Source: Phocaeicola_A sp036804505
GTDB lineage: Bacteria > Bacteroidota > Bacteroidia > Bacteroidales > Bacteroidaceae
Assembly: GCA_036804505.1 (NCBI GenBank)
Contig: DAIRSI010000021.1
Span: 10,808-74,807, forward strand
Reading direction: 5' to 3'
Length of the DNA: 64,000 nt
The notes under the pieces were generated by a model, which saw nothing but the letters and a program-made list of their open reading frames with translations, ran no database searches and was not told where the DNA came from. This document shows positions 10,001 to 17,086 of this stretch, piece after piece; position 1 is the first letter of the stretch, and each line of letters opens with the position of its first letter. The position numbers and the translations under genes are program-made.

Positions 10001-10315
10001 AATGCAGCTCATCCTCGCTTGACTTGGGATGATCCTAACCGTAATACACGTGCAGAATCCAACCGTTACCTTGAAAGCGGGTCTTATATTCGCTTGCGTA
10101 ATGTTCAGATTGGCTATACCTTGCCGAATACATGGTTCAAGGGTGCAATCCAACATGCCCGTGCTTATTTGAATGTGGAGAACTTGTTTACCATTACGAA
10201 TTACAAAGGTTATTCACCAGATGCAAATACTAGTAACGCTAATTATCGTGGTTTTGATTTCTTTATCTATCCTACGAATAGAATATTTATGTTGGGATTA
10301 AATGTAACATTCTAA
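7025..10315 (+). CDS. SusC/RagA-family TonB-dependent outer-membrane transporter with STN signalling domain
   Basis: SusC proteins import oligosaccharides across the outer membrane using TonB energy, with SusD as the lid. Starting at ATG 7025 gives a signal peptide (MKQKKLFILGILITCLSLPVWAQ, cut after about residue 22) and 1096 residues. An in-frame ATG at 6920 would put 35 extra residues before the signal peptide and is rejected. Domain order: STN (secretin/TonB short N-terminal, about 24-100), carboxypeptidase-regulatory-like beta-sandwich (about 115-195, GEPVIGASVLVKG), the SusC signature DEVVVIGYSTQKKADLTGSV, plug (about 215-330) and a 22-strand barrel ending GLNVTF. The STN domain implies signalling to the FecR/ECF pair upstream. 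Confidence 0.95.
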   Translation: MKQKKLFILGILITCLSLPVWAQKVSLNFTNVRFDNVLTSIKQQTGYDLIYSDQVVDVNKMVTISVHKVELANALSQLLSNTDISYRIEGKKIYLLRRQNNASKGIQKNASRMIKGKVVDEKGEPVIGASVLVKGSTTGTITDIDGNFSFEGPGNGTLLVTYVGYNDQSIALSGKNSYSVVLKENAKLLDEVVVIGYSTQKKADLTGSVANINTSKLNTQSNANIGQALQGKIAGVDITSQGGAPGAGYRIMVRGIGTLNNASPLYIVDGMYMSSIDNVNPNDIESIDVLKDASAAAIYGSRAANGVVIVTTKKGSDTEGKPIIDVSANVGIANASKYLDMLDAKGWAEVTTVARKAIGKDPLTMATDLANKPDNDWQKIMFRTALMQNYNLSVRGGGKYSKYYTGVGYFSQDGIVKGTDYNRYTFQSKNDYNRGIFSAGTNIMISFDDSRPLHEQSRGGMEGTILQAPPTLAKYDNNHVGGYGGTYGDGAVDLPNPLGIVDSSIMDRYNENLKLFANLYLQVEFIKGLKYKVNFTPDFQFYRYKKFISKYDFGLSTNTVNQLTDTQTRTRHILVENLLSFDRTFGDHKVSALAGYTYQDNRYRYLSAYGEAMPDGIKEMDAATLNRSNSGYLNHSVLTSILGRVFYSYQDKYLFTATIRRDGSSKFGKSNRYGYFPSFSLGWNLSQENFMKSLTWLDQLKLRGGYGVLGNQEIDDYQYSSVITTGINYPDGNGGLIQGAFPKYFANPDIKWEQTAMTNVGIDFMALKNRLSIVADYYIKNTKDILLTVPIPISTGAANDPVRNAGKIRNKGFEFNVSWNDHISNDLSYGVNFIGSFIKNEVTQMGTLTATIKGGATQQNITTSETKKGYPIGGFWLISTDGYFNSQAEVDAYTKDGNKIQPAAQPGDIKFVDANGDGKINDSDRVYQGSPFPDFTYSINGNIKYKNVDFSLGIQGVQGNKIYNATRQTLEDATKGTNFLATCLDYWTESNQNAAHPRLTWDDPNRNTRAESNRYLESGSYIRLRNVQIGYTLPNTWFKGAIQHARAYLNVENLFTITNYKGYSPDANTSNANYRGFDFFIYPTNRIFMLGLNVTF

Positions 10316-10327
10316 AAAAACAGGAAT

Positions 10328-11866
10328 ATGAAAATATATAAAACAATATTATTGGTTTTGGGTACTGTTCTGTCCTTTACGGCATGTGAAGGCGATTTGA
10401 ACCAGGTGAATCCAAATGCTGCAACAGAGGATACTTTCTGGAAAGATTCGACCGATTTCAATCTGGCTTTGACATCTTGTTATACTCCGTTGAAAAATGC
10501 TTTAAATGGCGGATATTATGGAACCAGAGGTGTCATGCTGCGAATAAGCAGGGGTGATGATATCAGTTTTAGAAATGATATTTCAGATATCTATACGGTG
10601 GGACGTTTTACGAACAGTAACACCAATTCTTTGGTACAAGGCATGTTCTATCAGTTCTATAATGCCCTTTATCGCACCAATACCATTATGCAGAAACTGG
10701 AAGAGAAAAAGAGTCAATTCAGTTCTTCATTTCAGAATGCTGTAAAGGGAGAATGTCTGTTCATTCGTGGTTTTTATCTGTTCCAGTTGGCTAAGGAATT
10801 CAAGGATGCCCCTTTGCGTTTGACGGCATCGCAGTCCGTTTCTACTTTCCCTATGGCAAAATCAACGCAATCCGAGATCTGGAAGCAGGCAAAGGAAGAC
10901 CTTACGACGGCATCCCAACTCCTGCCTTTAAAGAATGTTGTAGGAAAGCCGACACGGGGTGCAGCTCTGGCGGCATTGGGGAAAATCTATATTTATGAAA
11001 AAGACTGGGCCAAAGCTATCAGTACACTTGAACCTTTGACACAGAGTCCTTATACTTATAAATTAGTAGATGATTATGAATGGAACTTCGATGATTCTCA
11101 TGAAAATAATGCAGAAAGTGTTTTTGAATTATTGATAGAGAATGTAGGCGGTTCGGATTTGTGGGGCAATGGTGAATTGATTAATTCTACCCAAAGCAAT
11201 ACTAGACCTAAGGAATATGCTCCCGCTGAAGTAGGTGGTTGGTATGAAGCCAATCCTACCCAGACTATTATGGACGTCTTTACCAAAGAAAAAGATAAAG
11301 AAGGAAATTATGATTACAGAGCTCGCTGTTCCGTTGCTTGGGATTATGACGGTAGTATTTATTACCAAAAGAAATTCCGCGAATTATTCGCTGAGAGTAA
11401 GTGGAAAACATATTGGATTAAGAAGTATCAGAATTGGTGGCTGACAGGAGAGGCAACTCCTCCTAAATCTTTCATTAATGAAAGGGCCATCCGTTATGCA
11501 GATGTCATTCTTTTGTTGGCTGAGGCTTATATGAATCAGAATAGTCTGGATAAGGCAATCGGTTATATTAATCAGATTCGTCATCGTGCCAATTTGAACG
11601 ATTATAGCGGAGCTAAGACAGTTGCCGGCGTATTTGCTGATCTTATCCAGCAGCGTGCCATTGAGTTCTATGTGGAAGGCGAACGCTTTTATGACTTGCG
11701 AAGATGGGGCCTGCTTGACGAATATTTGAAAAATACTGGTGATGCTGCACGTTATAGCAACTATCAGGCAGGGAAATCAGGCAGTATGAATAAGTTTGAT
11801 TATTTCCCTATACCTCAAAAAGAATTGGACACTAACGGATTGTGCACTCCTAGTGAAGGGTGGTAA
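10328..11866 (+). CDS. SusD/RagB-family surface glycan-binding lipoprotein
   Basis: SusD proteins cap the SusC barrel on the cell surface and bind the target glycan. The 512-residue protein has a lipoprotein signal with lipobox SFTAC (lipidated C20) followed by acidic residues EGD, consistent with surface export of Bacteroidota lipoproteins. The fold is mostly helical with TPR-like repeats. Typical family segments are ESVFELLIENVGG, RYADVILLLAEAYMNQ, AIGYINQIRHRANL and QQRAIEFYVEGERFYDLRRWG near the C-terminus. It starts 12 bp after susC. A hairpin terminator follows, so SusCD can form their own transcription unit. Confidence 0.95.
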   Translation: MKIYKTILLVLGTVLSFTACEGDLNQVNPNAATEDTFWKDSTDFNLALTSCYTPLKNALNGGYYGTRGVMLRISRGDDISFRNDISDIYTVGRFTNSNTNSLVQGMFYQFYNALYRTNTIMQKLEEKKSQFSSSFQNAVKGECLFIRGFYLFQLAKEFKDAPLRLTASQSVSTFPMAKSTQSEIWKQAKEDLTTASQLLPLKNVVGKPTRGAALAALGKIYIYEKDWAKAISTLEPLTQSPYTYKLVDDYEWNFDDSHENNAESVFELLIENVGGSDLWGNGELINSTQSNTRPKEYAPAEVGGWYEANPTQTIMDVFTKEKDKEGNYDYRARCSVAWDYDGSIYYQKKFRELFAESKWKTYWIKKYQNWWLTGEATPPKSFINERAIRYADVILLLAEAYMNQNSLDKAIGYINQIRHRANLNDYSGAKTVAGVFADLIQQRAIEFYVEGERFYDLRRWGLLDEYLKNTGDAARYSNYQAGKSGSMNKFDYFPIPQKELDTNGLCTPSEGW

Positions 11867-11893
11867 TTGTTAGGAGTATTCGGTATTAGTTTG

Positions 11894-11931
11894 AAGGCTG
11901 ACTGCTCTTTGATAAGCAGCCAGCCTTTTTT
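11894..11931 (+). terminator. Intrinsic terminator after susD
   Basis: AAGGCTG (11894-11900) pairs with CAGCCTT (11921-11927), and CTGCT (11902-11906) pairs with AGCAG (11915-11919), with one mismatch between the two blocks. A run of Ts follows. It separates SusCD from the enzyme genes, so the downstream hydrolases are probably expressed at a lower level or from their own promoter. Confidence 0.8.
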
Positions 11932-11951
11932 ACCTTAAAAAATTGAAAGAC

Positions 11952-14009
11952 ATGATGAAAAAACTGTTGTTATTGATTTTGCTGTTTCCTGTCCTGAGTG
12001 TTTACCCGGAAAGTTTAAACAAGGCTTTCCGCCTGATACCTCAGCCGCAGTCTGTTGTTGTGGTTGATGGTTCTGGATTCAGCTTCAATGAATTGAAGTA
12101 TATCCGACTAGAAGGACAAATGTCACTTCCTGTTTTGGGCAATTTGTTGGGGCAGTTGCCTTTATCTCCCAATGAAGGGAAAAGCCTTTTCTTGAAGATA
12201 ACGGACAAGGATGTGCCTGAATCTGCAGAAGGCTATGTACTGATTGTAGACGGAGATGGAGTTACTGTTTCAGCACGTGGGGAAGCCGGTATTTTCTATG
12301 GTTGTCAAACTCTTGAACAGCTGATGGAGGATAGCAGAGATTTTAACTTGATCATTCCGCGGATGAAAATTACGGATTATCCGTCAATAAATTATCGTGC
12401 CGTTCATTTTGACACCAAGCATCATTTGGACAGAATGGACTATTATTATCGGGAGATTGATAAGTTGGCTTCTTACAAGGTAAATGCAGTGATATGGGAA
12501 CTGGAGGACAAGCTTCGCTACATGAGTCATCCGGAGATAGGTGCGTCCAATGCAATTGGGAAACAGGAAATGGAAGCTTTGTGCAGATATGCCAAAGATA
12601 GAAATATCGATATAAGTCCTTTGGTACAAGGATTGGGCCATGCCGGCTATATTTTGAAACATCATAAGGATTTAAGGGAGAATCCTGAGAGTGACTGGGA
12701 ATTCTGTCCGTCGGATTCCGGTACATATAAGCTTCAGTTGGATTTGTATCGTGAAGCTATTGAGGCTATGCCTTATGGGAAATACTTGCACGTGGGAGGT
12801 GATGAAATTTCTTCTATTGGAGTAGATTCGCGATGCAAGGCTACGGGGAAGACTCCTTTCGAACTTCAGATGTTGTGGCTTCAGAAGGTTTGCTCTTTTG
12901 CTTTTGAACATGGACGGATTCCTATCTTTTGGGACGACATGCCTTTGAAATATGGAGATGTGTGGGATTTTGTCAACAGTGAGGAATCGAAAGAAGTTGT
13001 AGAAGCGAAATGGAATACTGACAAACTGGACAAGGCGATTGATCTTTTTCCGAAGGGATGTGTATATATGAGATGGAATTACCGGGATCCCAACGGAGCG
13101 GGACATAAGAAAATTCTGGCATGGTATCACAACAAAGGACTGAATGTGATGGCGGCTACTGCCGCCGCTGCCGGTGATTCGCCAGTGATGCCGCGAGAAG
13201 GTTCTCGGACGAAATACATCAGAGATTTTTGTTTGTTGACCGAAGAAAACCGACTCAATGGTATTCTTGCAACTTGTTGGGATGATGGTTCTCCACATAG
13301 CGAAACAGTGTGGAGAGGCTATATAGCTTTGGGGAGTTTCGGATGGAATCCTCAGGGGCAATCTCTTGAAGAGTTTAAAGCAGCACATGCCCAGCGTGAA
13401 TTCGGATTCAAAGCAGAAGAAAACAGATTGGGTTTTCTGGATGATTTGGAAAAATCTTTGTTCTTTTATGAAGGGGCTTTGGTAACATCCGGAAGGAGAA
13501 ATCCGGCATGGGGAGTTACGTCATTCACCCTTATGGACTTGCCTGATAAGAATAAGAGAGGAGCATGGAGCTCGAAATATAAGGATCGGATAGCTCAAGC
13601 CAAGCTGGAAAGTGTCAGATATGATTCGATTGCCAATCGGATTCTTGTAGCAAAACAACTGGTTCGCCGTAATAGATATACATTGGACATCTATGAACAG
13701 ATAAATAAACTGCAACATTTCCCAACCAGTCTGATATTGGCTTTGAATGATTATGATGGGTCGAAAACAAAGTCGGATAAGATGAAAGCAATGAATGAAA
13801 TCAAGGATATCTGCGAAGGTTTCTCGGTAATGCGGAAAGAACTGGAAGAAGTTTATTCCAAAACCCGTTTCATGAATACGCCCGACGGTTTTGTTGATGA
13901 CCAGAATAAAGCCAACCATCTGGCTGCCAAGAGTGATAACAGTGATTGGATGTATCTGTACGAACTTCCGATGATTGCGAAAATTTATGAATGGATAGAT
14001 ACGAAATAA
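11952..14009 (+). CDS. Glycoside hydrolase family 20 beta-N-acetylhexosaminidase
   Basis: GH20 enzymes release terminal GlcNAc or GalNAc by substrate-assisted catalysis. The N-terminal GH20b-like domain (about residues 25-145) is followed by a TIM-barrel catalytic domain. The diagnostic HVGGDE is present, giving the catalytic pair D284-E285. Further barrel motifs are INYRAVHFDTKHH, LVQGLGHAGY and ILATCWDDGS. The C-terminal 200 residues are helical. The open frame begins at a TTG (11943), but adjacent ATGs at 11952/11955 give a clean signal peptide (MMKKLLLLILLFPVLSVYP), so I start at 11952 (685 residues). No lipobox is seen, so it is probably periplasmic. GH2 follows 10 bp later. Confidence 0.88.
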   Translation: MMKKLLLLILLFPVLSVYPESLNKAFRLIPQPQSVVVVDGSGFSFNELKYIRLEGQMSLPVLGNLLGQLPLSPNEGKSLFLKITDKDVPESAEGYVLIVDGDGVTVSARGEAGIFYGCQTLEQLMEDSRDFNLIIPRMKITDYPSINYRAVHFDTKHHLDRMDYYYREIDKLASYKVNAVIWELEDKLRYMSHPEIGASNAIGKQEMEALCRYAKDRNIDISPLVQGLGHAGYILKHHKDLRENPESDWEFCPSDSGTYKLQLDLYREAIEAMPYGKYLHVGGDEISSIGVDSRCKATGKTPFELQMLWLQKVCSFAFEHGRIPIFWDDMPLKYGDVWDFVNSEESKEVVEAKWNTDKLDKAIDLFPKGCVYMRWNYRDPNGAGHKKILAWYHNKGLNVMAATAAAAGDSPVMPREGSRTKYIRDFCLLTEENRLNGILATCWDDGSPHSETVWRGYIALGSFGWNPQGQSLEEFKAAHAQREFGFKAEENRLGFLDDLEKSLFFYEGALVTSGRRNPAWGVTSFTLMDLPDKNKRGAWSSKYKDRIAQAKLESVRYDSIANRILVAKQLVRRNRYTLDIYEQINKLQHFPTSLILALNDYDGSKTKSDKMKAMNEIKDICEGFSVMRKELEEVYSKTRFMNTPDGFVDDQNKANHLAAKSDNSDWMYLYELPMIAKIYEWIDTK

Positions 14010-14019
14010 TTGATATTGT

Positions 14020-16650
14020 ATGAAGAAGAATATAGTACTTGTTTTATTGTTAGTGTTGGTGATTGGACCTTTAAGGATAAAGGCCACTAACGAACCTGAA
14101 TTTTCTACGGCTGGATTCTACGAATTGCCCAATTCAGGAAGAACGGCTTACAGTATGAATCCTGCATGGAGGTTTTACAAAGGAGAAGTAGCCGGGGCAG
14201 AATCCGTGGGTTTTAATGATCAGTCTTGGAAGGCAGTATCTCTTCCTCATGGGATAGAGTATTTACCAACAGAGGCCAGCGGATGTATCAATTATCAGGG
14301 AGTTGTCTGGTATCGGAAACATTTTACCCCTTTGAAGTCGATGAAGGATAAGAAACTCTTTCTGTATTTTGAAGCGATTATGGGGAAGAGTAAGATCTAT
14401 GTTAACGGGAAACTTGTGTCGCAGCATTATGGTGGATATCTACCTATTGTCATTGATGTGACTGATGTCATTAGTTTCGGCAAGGATAATCTGATTGCCG
14501 TTTGGGCTGATAACAGTGATGATCCTTCTTACCCCCCAGGCAAGGCACAGAATGTGCTCGATTTTACCTATTTCGGAGGTATCTATCGGGACTGCTGGCT
14601 AGTGGCTTATAATCCGGTTCATATCACAGATCCTAATTATGAAGATGAAACGGCCGGAGGAGGATTATTTGTGGCTTATGACAAGGTGTCGGAAGCATCG
14701 GCAGAGGTATTGCTGAAATTGCAGGTCAGAAATGAAAAGGCCCTTCCTTTCTCGGGAAAGGTTGAATACGAGTTAGTGCAATCGGATGGGAAAAGAGTAG
14801 CGACGTTTGGCAGAAAAATGGAAATTCCAGGAGCAAAGGCAGGATATGTGGAAGGCAGGATAACTGTTCGGAAGCCACAACTTTGGAGCCCGGAATCTCC
14901 TAACCTTTACAATCTGATTGTAAGCGTGTACGACAAGAAAGGAGTTTTAGTAGATGGTTATCGCCAGCGAATTGGAATACGCAGTTTTGAGTTCAAAGGT
15001 AAAGATGGATTCTGGTTAAACGGTAAACCTTATGAGACACCTTTGATCGGTGCCAATAGACATCAGGATTTTGCAATTATTGGGAATGCCTTGCCGAACA
15101 GTCTTCATTGGAGAGATGCAAAGAAACTTCGTGATGCAGGATTAAAAGTCATCCGGAATGCACATTGTCCTCAGGACCCTGCATTTATGGATGCCTGTGA
15201 TGAGCTGGGCCTTTTGGTTATCATCAATACTCCGGGATGGCAGTTCTGGAACGAAGCGCCCTCTTTTGCCCAAAGGGTTTATCGAGACATCCGCAATGTC
15301 GTTCGTAGGGACAGGAACCATCCGTGCTCCTGGTTGTGGGAGCCTATCTTGAATGAGACTTCCTATCCTGCCGATTTTGCCAAGAAAACCCATGATATTG
15401 TTTCTCAGGAATATCCTTATCCCTCTTGCTATTCTGCTTGCGATGCTCAGGCTCGCGGACATGAATTTTATTCTGTCCAGTTTACACATCCTGTAGCAGA
15501 TGAATCCGGATTGAATCCTAATGTCACTTATTTCACCCGTGAGTGGGGAGATAATGTGGACGATTGGAGTTCGCATAATTCTCCAAGCCGTGTAGCCCGA
15601 AACTGGGGAGAACAACCGATGCTAGTTCAAGCCAGACATTATGCCAATCCTTATTATAAGACATCTTGTTATGATTGGTTTTATCGTGTGTCCCGTCAGT
15701 ATGTCGGTGGTTGTCTGTGGCATTCCTTTGATCATCAGAGAGGATATCACCCTGATCCGTTCTATGGAGGTTTGATGGATGTGTTCCGCCAGCCCAAACT
15801 TTCCTATTACATGTTTCAGGCCCAGCGTTCTCCGATAAAGGAGAATCGTGTCTTTGAAACGGGGCCTATGGTTTATATCGCTCATTTCATGACTCCGTTT
15901 TCGGACAAAGATGTAACAGTGTATTCGAATTGTGATGAAGTCAGGTTGACTTATAATAAAGGAGGAAAGACCTGGACCTATACGAAAAGGAAGGATACGA
16001 AGGGAATGCCTTCCCCAATCATTACTTTCAAGGACGTATATGATTTTATGATTGACAAGCAATACTCCCGTCAGAACAAGCAGGACAGCGTTTATCTTTT
16101 TGCCGAAGGATTGATGAACGGGCAGGTTGTAGCTACGCATAAGGTTTCTCCTGCAAGACGTCCTTCACGGATATTGCTCAGTGTGGACAATGAAGGGATG
16201 AACCTGAATGCTGACGGATCGGATTTGGTCACGGTTATAGCTTCCATTGCTGATGACAAGGGCAATATCAAACGCTTGAATAATGATTTTGTCAGATTCT
16301 CGATTGAAGGAGAAGGCCGATTGGTAGGAGGTTCTCAGCAAATGGCGAATCCGGTTCCTGTGAAATGGGGGACAGCTCCTGTTTTGGTTCAATCTACTTT
16401 GAATCCCGGGAAGATAAAAATTACGGCAACCTTGTTGTATGAAGGGAGCCAGAAGGCGGAAAGTGCAATTCTGGAATTGGAAAGCAAGGCGGTCAATCGA
16501 CATCTTCTCTATGATGTTCAGGAGGCAAAGATGATACCGAATGTTTCCGATGACAATTCTTTCTCAGAAAAAGATTCCCGTCAGATTGCTCCTAAGGTAG
16601 ATTTGAAAGAAGTGGAGAAGCAGCAGGAAGAATTCGGCGAGAAAAGGTAA
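14020..16650 (+). CDS. Glycoside hydrolase family 2 (probable beta-galactosidase)
   Basis: GH2 enzymes are retaining exo-glycosidases, mostly beta-galactosidase, beta-glucuronidase or beta-mannosidase. After a signal peptide (residues 1-22) comes the sugar-binding jelly roll (GCINYQGVVWYRKHF, YGGYLPIVIDVTDVI). Next are the immunoglobulin-like domain (about 205-325) and the TIM barrel, which starts at GANRHQDFAIIG. Likely catalytic residues are E446 in PILNETSYP (acid/base) and E508 in FTREWGDN (nucleophile). The C-terminal region (about 690-876) contains further beta domains. At 876 residues it is of normal size. The substrate is inferred as a beta-galactoside; another beta-linked sugar is possible. 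Confidence 0.87.
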   Translation: MKKNIVLVLLLVLVIGPLRIKATNEPEFSTAGFYELPNSGRTAYSMNPAWRFYKGEVAGAESVGFNDQSWKAVSLPHGIEYLPTEASGCINYQGVVWYRKHFTPLKSMKDKKLFLYFEAIMGKSKIYVNGKLVSQHYGGYLPIVIDVTDVISFGKDNLIAVWADNSDDPSYPPGKAQNVLDFTYFGGIYRDCWLVAYNPVHITDPNYEDETAGGGLFVAYDKVSEASAEVLLKLQVRNEKALPFSGKVEYELVQSDGKRVATFGRKMEIPGAKAGYVEGRITVRKPQLWSPESPNLYNLIVSVYDKKGVLVDGYRQRIGIRSFEFKGKDGFWLNGKPYETPLIGANRHQDFAIIGNALPNSLHWRDAKKLRDAGLKVIRNAHCPQDPAFMDACDELGLLVIINTPGWQFWNEAPSFAQRVYRDIRNVVRRDRNHPCSWLWEPILNETSYPADFAKKTHDIVSQEYPYPSCYSACDAQARGHEFYSVQFTHPVADESGLNPNVTYFTREWGDNVDDWSSHNSPSRVARNWGEQPMLVQARHYANPYYKTSCYDWFYRVSRQYVGGCLWHSFDHQRGYHPDPFYGGLMDVFRQPKLSYYMFQAQRSPIKENRVFETGPMVYIAHFMTPFSDKDVTVYSNCDEVRLTYNKGGKTWTYTKRKDTKGMPSPIITFKDVYDFMIDKQYSRQNKQDSVYLFAEGLMNGQVVATHKVSPARRPSRILLSVDNEGMNLNADGSDLVTVIASIADDKGNIKRLNNDFVRFSIEGEGRLVGGSQQMANPVPVKWGTAPVLVQSTLNPGKIKITATLLYEGSQKAESAILELESKAVNRHLLYDVQEAKMIPNVSDDNSFSEKDSRQIAPKVDLKEVEKQQEEFGEKR

Positions 16651-16680
16651 TTCCTGAATGAAATTCAGAATGAATATTAA

Positions 16681-16719
16681 GTTGGAATGTGAATCAAGAG
16701 TTTGCATTCCAACTTTTTC
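16681..16719 (+). terminator. Probable intrinsic terminator after GH2
   Basis: GTTGGAATG (16681-16689) and CATTCCAAC (16705-16713) form a perfect 9-bp stem with a 15-nt loop, followed by TTTTTC. This lies about 30 bp past the GH2 stop and would separate GH20-GH2 from GH97-S9. Confidence 0.65.
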
Positions 16720-16798
16720 ATGTATGGTGATTTTACTTCTTTTTCCCTTAGAGTTTATCTCTTTTCCAAGGGGAAATTAATCCCTAAATCAGCAACAA

Positions 16799-16908
16799 TT
16801 AACTCTATCATTGCAGTGCGATAACTCTATCATTGCAGTGAGATAACTATAGCATTGCAATGCTATAACTATCGCACTGCAATGCTATAACTATCGCACT
16901 GCAATGCT
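16799..16908. repeat. Five tandem 22-bp repeats with palindromic core CATTGCAATG
   Basis: Units are 16799-16820, 16821-16842, 16843-16864, 16865-16886 and 16887-16908, with a degenerate sixth start (ATAGCTAAATTATGC). Each begins TAAC or ATAAC and carries a core CAYTGCARTG. In unit 3 the core is a perfect 14-bp palindrome, AGCATTGCAATGCT; units 4 and 5 are identical to each other. The exact 22-bp period (about two helical turns) places all cores on the same face of the DNA. As RNA, a left half-site in one unit can pair with the right half-site of the next. Function unknown. Confidence 0.9.
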
Positions 16909-17037
16909 ATAGCTAAATTATGCTTGAATGCCACCTAATTCTTCAGGGGAGGTGCATTAAAATATCGGCAGATAACAGCTAATTCATTATTGAAAGGATT
17001 TCATGGTTATGTGATGAAGCATTTGCTTTTTTTGTAG

Positions 17038-17045
17038 TATATTTG
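17038..17045 (+). promoter_or_regulatory. Putative -7 element of the GH97-S9 unit
   Basis: TATATTTG matches the Bacteroides -7 consensus 41 bp before the GH97 ATG. Upstream, TTTTTTTG (17028-17035) and GCTTTTTTTG are too close for a standard -33 element. ATTTG in GCATTTGC (17020-17027) is also too near, so the -33 assignment is open. Confidence 0.4.
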
Positions 17046-17086
17046 CAATAACCTTTATGATATGTACAGAATTAATTTAATGAGCC

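Larger units (their letters stand above)
16651..17086. other. 436-bp intergenic region between GH2 and GH97, with repeat array
   Basis: This stretch has no credible ORF. Its main content is the 22-bp repeat array (16799-16908), listed separately. The segment after GH2 (16655-16730) contains the interrupted pair GTTGGAATG and CATTCCAAC (16681-16689 and 16705-16713), which could form a terminator-like hairpin followed by TTTTTC. The last 100 bp are AT-rich and probably hold the GH97 promoter; AGTATATTTGC (17036-17046) contains the -7-like TATATTTG. Confidence 0.7.

Noticed and set aside
12672..13388. 238-residue minus-strand open frame opposite GH20
   Set aside because: It lies opposite the catalytic barrel of GH20 and has no motif of its own.
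16799..16908. CRISPR array
   Set aside because: Units are contiguous 22-mers without spacers, the cores are palindromic, and there are no cas genes.
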